Assembly: GCA_017503375.1 (NCBI GenBank)
Contig: JAFVTF010000015.1
Location: 1 to 58,121 of the forward strand
DNA length: 58,121 bases
Direction: 5' to 3'
DNA from: Lentisphaeria bacterium
Lineage (GTDB): Bacteria; Verrucomicrobiota; Lentisphaeria; Victivallales; UBA1829
Shown here: positions 54,171 through 58,121 of the stretch, piece after piece
Position numbering within the stretch: the first letter of the stretch is position 1
How the letters are laid out: every line of letters starts with the position of its first letter
Position numbers and translations under genes: made by a program
Notes under the pieces: generated by a model
The model's database searches: none
What the model saw: the letters and a program-made list of their open reading frames with translations, nothing else
Told to the model about the DNA's origin: nothing

Positions 54171-54902
54171 ATGTTTGCAGCGCACAGGTTCTTTCAAAGG
54201 CTTGTGCGCTTTTTTCTTGCTCTTTTCCTCCCGGAACGCTGTCCGCTTTGCAGAGAAGAACCGCCTGCGGACGGCTCACCGGATATGTTCTGCAAAACGT
54301 GTCTCTTGTCCATGCAGTTCATTCATGGAAAACCATGTCCGGTTTGCGGCGGCGATATCAACGGAATTTTTGAAATCTGTCCTGATTGTCTGGCAGAACC
54401 GGAACGGCATTGGGAACACGCCTATGCCGTATTCCGTTACAACGAAGGTGCCGCAGCCGCTATCCGTAGATTCAAATATGGAAATGATATCGCATTGGTC
54501 CGTCCCCTCGGAAGATTGCTGGCAGGAGTCATCGAACAGCCGGAACTTTATTCCGAAATCGTTCCTGTCCCGCTCCATTGGTTGCGTTTTCTTCAGAGAG
54601 GATATAATCAAAGTGTTCTCCTCGGCGAAGAGCTGTCAAGATGGACAAAGATTCCGGTTGCCCGGAGACTAAAGCGGGTACGGAACACAAAACATCAGGC
54701 ATTTCTTGAAAAAGAAGACCGGAAGAAAAATATCAAAGGAGCCTTTGTTGTCCGGAGACCGGAGCAGATCAAAGGAAAACGGATTTTATTGCTGGATGAT
54801 GTTATGACTACCGGGTCAACTCTGGCAGAATGTGCAAAAATCCTGACAAAAGCCGGAGCAATTGTGGATGTGGCAGTAATCGCCAGACGTCAGACCCGGT
54901 AA
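54171..54902 (+). CDS. comF: ComF-family phosphoribosyltransferase-like protein
   Basis: 243 aa. An N-terminal zinc-ribbon part with CPLCREEP, CKTCL, CPVCGG and CPDCL precedes a PRTase fold with RGYNQSVLLGEEL and the PRPP loop ILLLDDVMTTGSTL. ComF homologues act in DNA uptake in some bacteria; the exact reaction is unknown. It starts 17 bp after asd and ends 4 bp before the convergent terminase gene. Confidence 0.9.
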   Translation: MFAAHRFFQRLVRFFLALFLPERCPLCREEPPADGSPDMFCKTCLLSMQFIHGKPCPVCGGDINGIFEICPDCLAEPERHWEHAYAVFRYNEGAAAAIRRFKYGNDIALVRPLGRLLAGVIEQPELYSEIVPVPLHWLRFLQRGYNQSVLLGEELSRWTKIPVARRLKRVRNTKHQAFLEKEDRKKNIKGAFVVRRPEQIKGKRILLLDDVMTTGSTLAECAKILTKAGAIVDVAVIARRQTR

Positions 54903-54906
54903 TCAC

Positions 54907-56310
54907 TCAAAGGGGAATCCCCCCGGAAACAGTCCGTTTTGTCACAGAAAGAATCCTGTATCTTGTTTCGTCTGCTGTATGATCTTCCGCAGAGGTATCA
55001 ATATCATCCGCATCCCGTTCGCTCCTCTGAAGAACCGGAATCGTCCGGATGAAGTGAGTGCAGTTGGAAAACACCCGCAAAGACGGTTCTTCGGTTCCGA
55101 CATTCATCAGGAGCTGGCGGAGCAGAACCCAGCCGCGCCTGCGGGAACCCGGGGTTTTATCTGAACGGTTCCATCGAACTCCGGCCCGTTCCATCTCAGA
55201 TGCAATAGAAGCACACCCTGCGGAATCAAAAATGGAATTATCAGCAGGTCCCGGTTTGACCCGGCCGCGTAAACCAAGGATTTTTTCTTTTTCCAGAATC
55301 AGGGCGGCAACTGTTCGGGGGGAATCGCCGGAACCTTCATTCGGTTTGCCGTTCCAGCCGTAAATTTCAGCAATACGGAATAAATCTCCACGGATGGTCT
55401 GCATGACAGAGCCATCGGAAAGTTTCACTTCAGAGCCGTCGCTTTCCGCCCAGAACCCAACGCTGTACGGTTTGGATGCACCCCAGTCAAAAGAGCGGTC
55501 AATCCGCCAGGACAGCGGTATCTCAAAAGGTTCCACAACATGGATTTCCGGATTCCAGACATCATCCCACATTCCGCCTGCGACGATATCCCAGGAACCG
55601 TCGAGCATGGCACGGACAAGAAACGGAGATTTCAGCCCGGAGAGCCGCGCCTCATATTCCTCCTGATTCAAGCTGGGATTGTCGGAAAGCCGTGCAGGAA
55701 TATATTGCCGCAGCATCCCGCCCTCTTCTTTTTCCATTCTCCGGATCACATAAGGTTCAGCAAAATCAATAAAGCTGCGCTTCACCCAATTATGTCCGGG
55801 ACCGCCGGGATTGGCTCCGCAGAGAATCAGAGGCAATTTTCCAACAGACTTTCTCCGCACGCCTTCCGGTAACCTGCATCTGCCCCGCAGAAAACGGTAA
55901 ATAGTTTCACTGAAATGAGTCAGTTCATCCATCATAAGAACATGGATCTCCGCTCCTTGAAACCGGACCGCTTCGCTGTCAAAACGACAATGACAGAGGT
56001 GAATTGCGGAACCGTTTGCAAACCGGATCGCGGGAGGAGCTGTGGCTATCCGGCAATATTTTTTCCGGATATAAGGTTCCAGCAATGCACGGAATCCGCC
56101 GGGACCATCCAGATGATTTTTCACAAGTTCGGAAAACAGACGGCGGAAGAGATATATCTGAATCCCCGGAAACTGCATCGCACAGGAAATTGCTTTCACA
56201 CGCAGCAAAAAACTTTTGCCTCCGCCGGCAGCTCCGCCATAAAGGATTTCTGTCGCTTCACTCAAAAAAGCCTGTGCCTGTTTCGGATGAAGTGAAACTT
56301 CAATCTCCAT
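54907..56310 (-). CDS. Phage-type terminase large subunit
   Basis: 467 aa, intact. Walker A GGAAGGGKS (about 25-33), Walker B VLMMDE (near residue 130), coupling motif LILCGANPG, and nuclease aspartates in RSFDWGAS and PADNSIFDS. It would package DNA into proheads. No portal, capsid or tail-tube gene is present in the window. It overlaps the upstream small gene by 11 bp. It could be a prophage remnant or a domesticated packaging enzyme. Confidence 0.9.
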   Translation of the reverse strand: MEIEVSLHPKQAQAFLSEATEILYGGAAGGGKSFLLRVKAISCAMQFPGIQIYLFRRLFSELVKNHLDGPGGFRALLEPYIRKKYCRIATAPPAIRFANGSAIHLCHCRFDSEAVRFQGAEIHVLMMDELTHFSETIYRFLRGRCRLPEGVRRKSVGKLPLILCGANPGGPGHNWVKRSFIDFAEPYVIRRMEKEEGGMLRQYIPARLSDNPSLNQEEYEARLSGLKSPFLVRAMLDGSWDIVAGGMWDDVWNPEIHVVEPFEIPLSWRIDRSFDWGASKPYSVGFWAESDGSEVKLSDGSVMQTIRGDLFRIAEIYGWNGKPNEGSGDSPRTVAALILEKEKILGLRGRVKPGPADNSIFDSAGCASIASEMERAGVRWNRSDKTPGSRRRGWVLLRQLLMNVGTEEPSLRVFSNCTHFIRTIPVLQRSERDADDIDTSAEDHTADETRYRILSVTKRTVSGGIPL

Positions 56311-56716
56311 GAATTCCCCATACTGTCATCTGGAGAACAACACCTGTCCGCAGATATTTTCCTTCTGTCTTCGGTTCCATCAAAGCTGCAGAAGATGTTA
56401 AAATCCGGTAAGCATTATTCTGAATTTCCCCCTGCCCCGGAGAAAAGACCCTGATCACACGATCCAGCAAAAAGTCTGCCGATTCAAATTCGCCCGGCTC
56501 ATAAAGAATTTCTGCAACGACTTCCCCCGAGAGAATATTTTCCTCATCAGAAGCGGGATTCATTCTGAAATTCCGGAATGAACCGCGTAATCTCAGGTTT
56601 TTTGGATTCTGCGGAGCAAGTCCACCCTCAACTTCCGGAAAAATCCCGTAATAAACAGCAGCTTCAACCAGCTTGTCATAAAGAAATAATTTCACGCCTT
56701 GATATTGAATAGCCAT
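56300..56716 (-). CDS. Small protein, possibly phage tail-completion-like
   Basis: 138 aa. The ATG at 56716 follows GAGGTG. No certain family. Length, position between the 100-aa gene and terL, and a two-layer alpha/beta pattern with VVAEILYEPGEF and late VVLQMTVWG are consistent with tail-terminator or head-tail connector proteins. The first residues (QGVKLFLYDKLVEAAVYYG) form an amphipathic helix. Treat the function as a guess from context. Confidence 0.55.
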   Translation of the reverse strand: MAIQYQGVKLFLYDKLVEAAVYYGIFPEVEGGLAPQNPKNLRLRGSFRNFRMNPASDEENILSGEVVAEILYEPGEFESADFLLDRVIRVFSPGQGEIQNNAYRILTSSAALMEPKTEGKYLRTGVVLQMTVWGIHGD

Positions 56717-56724
56717 TTGACACC

Positions 56725-57027
56725 TCACTGCTTCAATTCCAATTCAAAAACACCCGGACAGATTTCATTCACGGAAAGAATAATCCATTCTTTCTCTTTC
56801 CGCAGCAGACGGTCCAATTGCGGAACCGGTGCAGAGGAACAGCCGGAAATAATCACGTTGGCATCAGATTCCAACGTTCCGGATGAAGATTTTTCCCGCC
56901 GGAGTCTGGCGTGAAATAATGGAGAAATCCGGATTTTTTCGTCCGGAATATGAGGGTGAATCAGTACGGCATCAGTACCATAAATTTGAAGCATGGACTC
57001 TGCCGCAAGACGGAATAATTCATTCAT
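56725..57027 (-). CDS. Small protein, possibly head-tail connector-like
   Basis: 100 aa. The ATG at 57027 has AAAGGAGG 5 bases upstream. The pattern LFRLAAESMLQIYGTDAVLI and a late EWIILSVNEICPGVFELEL recalls lambda FII-like connectors (helix, then beta-barrel), though I cannot verify this. It begins a three-gene minus-strand set ending in terL. 8 bp before the next start. Confidence 0.55.
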   Translation of the reverse strand: MNELFRLAAESMLQIYGTDAVLIHPHIPDEKIRISPLFHARLRREKSSSGTLESDANVIISGCSSAPVPQLDRLLRKEKEWIILSVNEICPGVFELELKQ

Positions 57028-57083
57028 GAAAACCTCCTTTGCAAGTTTGCGCCCGCTCACTTGTCAACCGGAGGTTTTGTCCG

Positions 57084-57929
57084 TTACCTGTCAAACCGGG
57101 ATGCGTACCCGCAGCTTTGACATTGTTTCATCACACGGCAATTTTTACGGAATCCCTGTTCCATCTTCAGCGCCGCAGGAGATTCCAATATTTCTTTCAA
57201 GGTTTGTTCATGAAGATTCCCGAGAGCCAGCGTTCCATGAGAATCCAGACAGCAGGGAACAACTCTGCCGTCACAGAGAATCCCGCAATGATCGATCAAT
57301 CCGTAACATCCGCCGGATGCTCCATTTTCGCGGGGAGCGACCTTCGGATCCGGCCAATCAAACTGCCCGTCAAAATTTGTATAAAGCCTTCCCGTCACCC
57401 GGCGGTTCCGTCTCCCGGATACAGGAAGCCATTGTTCTGCAGGAATCCCGAACCGTTCTGCAAAATAATCCAATTCCGGGGGAAGATCCTGCCACCACCG
57501 GAAATTGATATACAGTTCCGGACATTTCTGCAATGCGTTCTCCGTAAAATCTGCAATATCCTTCCGGACACGTTCCCGCTCAGCCACTGAAACTTCATTC
57601 AACGATTGCAGGGAAAAATTGATCTGGGAAAAAATCCCGGAAAGGAGGTGGTTTTCCCATATTTTCAAACGGGAGGCATTGGTGGTCAGCTTCAAGACCA
57701 ACCCCAGCTTGTGAGCATACTCTGTAACGGTACGAAATTCCGGATGCAGCAAAGGTTCCCCCTGTAAATGCCAATATACAGCTTCTGTAAACTCAGCAAC
57801 CTGGTTCAAAAAAGAAAAAGCATCCTCCACCGGCATAAACATCCGTTCTCTGGTTACTTCCGGACAGAAACTGCATTTCCGGTCGCAGATATTAGTCAGT
57901 TCAAAATAGATATGTCTGAATTTCTTCAC
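57084..57929 (-). CDS. Radical SAM/SPASM protein
   Basis: 281 aa, GTG start at 57929 with a weak SD. Radical SAM cluster CDRKCSFC (CX3CX2C, residues 15-22); a C-terminal SPASM-like region with CGILCDGRVVPCC and CQSCGY binds extra Fe-S clusters. Such enzymes modify peptides, enzymes or other molecules. LQGEPLLHPEF matches the GGEP-like strand. It lies upstream of the terminase set on the same strand, 56 bp apart. No precursor peptide was seen nearby. Confidence 0.85.
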   Translation of the reverse strand: MKKFRHIYFELTNICDRKCSFCPEVTRERMFMPVEDAFSFLNQVAEFTEAVYWHLQGEPLLHPEFRTVTEYAHKLGLVLKLTTNASRLKIWENHLLSGIFSQINFSLQSLNEVSVAERERVRKDIADFTENALQKCPELYINFRWWQDLPPELDYFAERFGIPAEQWLPVSGRRNRRVTGRLYTNFDGQFDWPDPKVAPRENGASGGCYGLIDHCGILCDGRVVPCCLDSHGTLALGNLHEQTLKEILESPAALKMEQGFRKNCRVMKQCQSCGYASRFDR

Positions 57930-57967
57930 AAAAAAATGCTCTCTTCTACAATAACAGATAAAGAAAA

Positions 57968-58121
57968 AGCTCTGTTCCCTATACAGGTTGGTAAATCCTT
58001 CTGCTATTTTAACTTTAAGATGGCATTTCGATTTTTACATCGTAAAAATCGGAATGCCGCAAAAAGGTTTGGAAAAAAGGGGTGGAGTTTGAGGAGGGGA
58101 AAAAGGACCTTTCCTCAAAAG
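57968..58121 (-). repeat. M2 repeat, inverted, cut by the window end
   Basis: Begins AGCTCTGTTCCCTATACAGG on the plus strand and continues through the central hairpin ATTTTTACATCGTAAAAAT to GGAGGGGAAAAAGGACC. Its outer block matches the copy near 16709 (CTTTTGAGGAAA). Confidence 0.75.

Noticed and set aside
53365..54279. 304-codon minus-strand frame opposite asd
   Set aside because: Shadow of asd caused by codon bias; no start signal.
1..58121. tRNA, rRNA and CRISPR arrays
   Set aside because: No T-loop-like GGTTCGAATCC context with cloverleaf, no rRNA segments and no regularly spaced repeats were found by eye.

Overview
The window looks like chromosomal DNA from a member of the Lentisphaerota (Victivallales-like, within the Verrucomicrobiota/PVC group). 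This is an inference from gene content: a pseudopilin-like protein with the H-X9-DG C-terminal motif, tandem CBM9-like lipoproteins, a large sodium:solute symporter, many Gfo/Idh/MocA oxidoreductases, large orphan secreted glycosidase-like proteins and a Ser/Thr kinase with HLD/DWG motifs. Lnt, lipoproteins and a SurA-like foldase imply a double-membrane cell. I saw no rRNA, tRNA or CRISPR.

Layout. 0.1-5.8 kb (minus): a single-pass membrane protein with TolC-like repeats, then an amino-acid ABC transporter operon (fused SBP-SBP-permease, ATPase, MFS). 5.8-14.6 kb (plus): two CBM9-like lipoproteins, a methyltransferase overlapping queE, a SurA-like isomerase, a phage TerS-like HTH protein overlapping a D-aminopeptidase, a symporter and the prepilin peptidase. 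14.6-19.4 kb: ribF, an MBL-fold protein, two secreted thioredoxins and pta. 19.7-34.3 kb (plus): a sugar/glycan catabolic locus with xylose isomerase-like and xylulokinase genes, an AraR-type GntR/LacI regulator, an 803-aa orphan, a pseudopilin, a 1142-aa secreted glycosidase-like protein, a small paralogue of its N-terminal module, a GH20-like and a GH63/MGH1-like enzyme. 34.4-43.1 kb: priA, mrp, three Gfo/Idh/MocA genes, a divergent AraC regulator and hpt. 43.4-48.0 kb: a compact tmk-holB-lnt-kinase operon. 48.0-52.3 kb (minus): clpC-NUDIX-GT4, each overlapping the next. 52.4-54.9 kb: a C_GCAxxG_C_C protein, asd with a structured leader, comF. 54.9-57.9 kb (minus): a radical SAM/SPASM gene, two small head/tail-like genes and a complete large terminase.

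The most unusual features are non-coding. One family of MITE-like elements occurs as two 165-bp copies and two 39-bp deletion derivatives, all flanked by short direct repeats; both short forms lie in mRNA leaders. A second family of about 150 bp has an internal hairpin, and one copy duplicated 9 bp spanning the mrp stop codon. The asd leader can form competing hairpins. A minus-strand promoter followed by a strong terminator at 0.95-1.15 kb suggests an sRNA or attenuator. ribF appears to be transcribed leaderless. Sigma-70-like promoters throughout match TTGAAA-N16-TATATT.

The best candidates for something undescribed are the glycan locus with its orphan proteins, the split phage-packaging genes beside a radical SAM enzyme, a kinase lacking the beta-3 lysine, and the transporter with a degenerate second binding domain.
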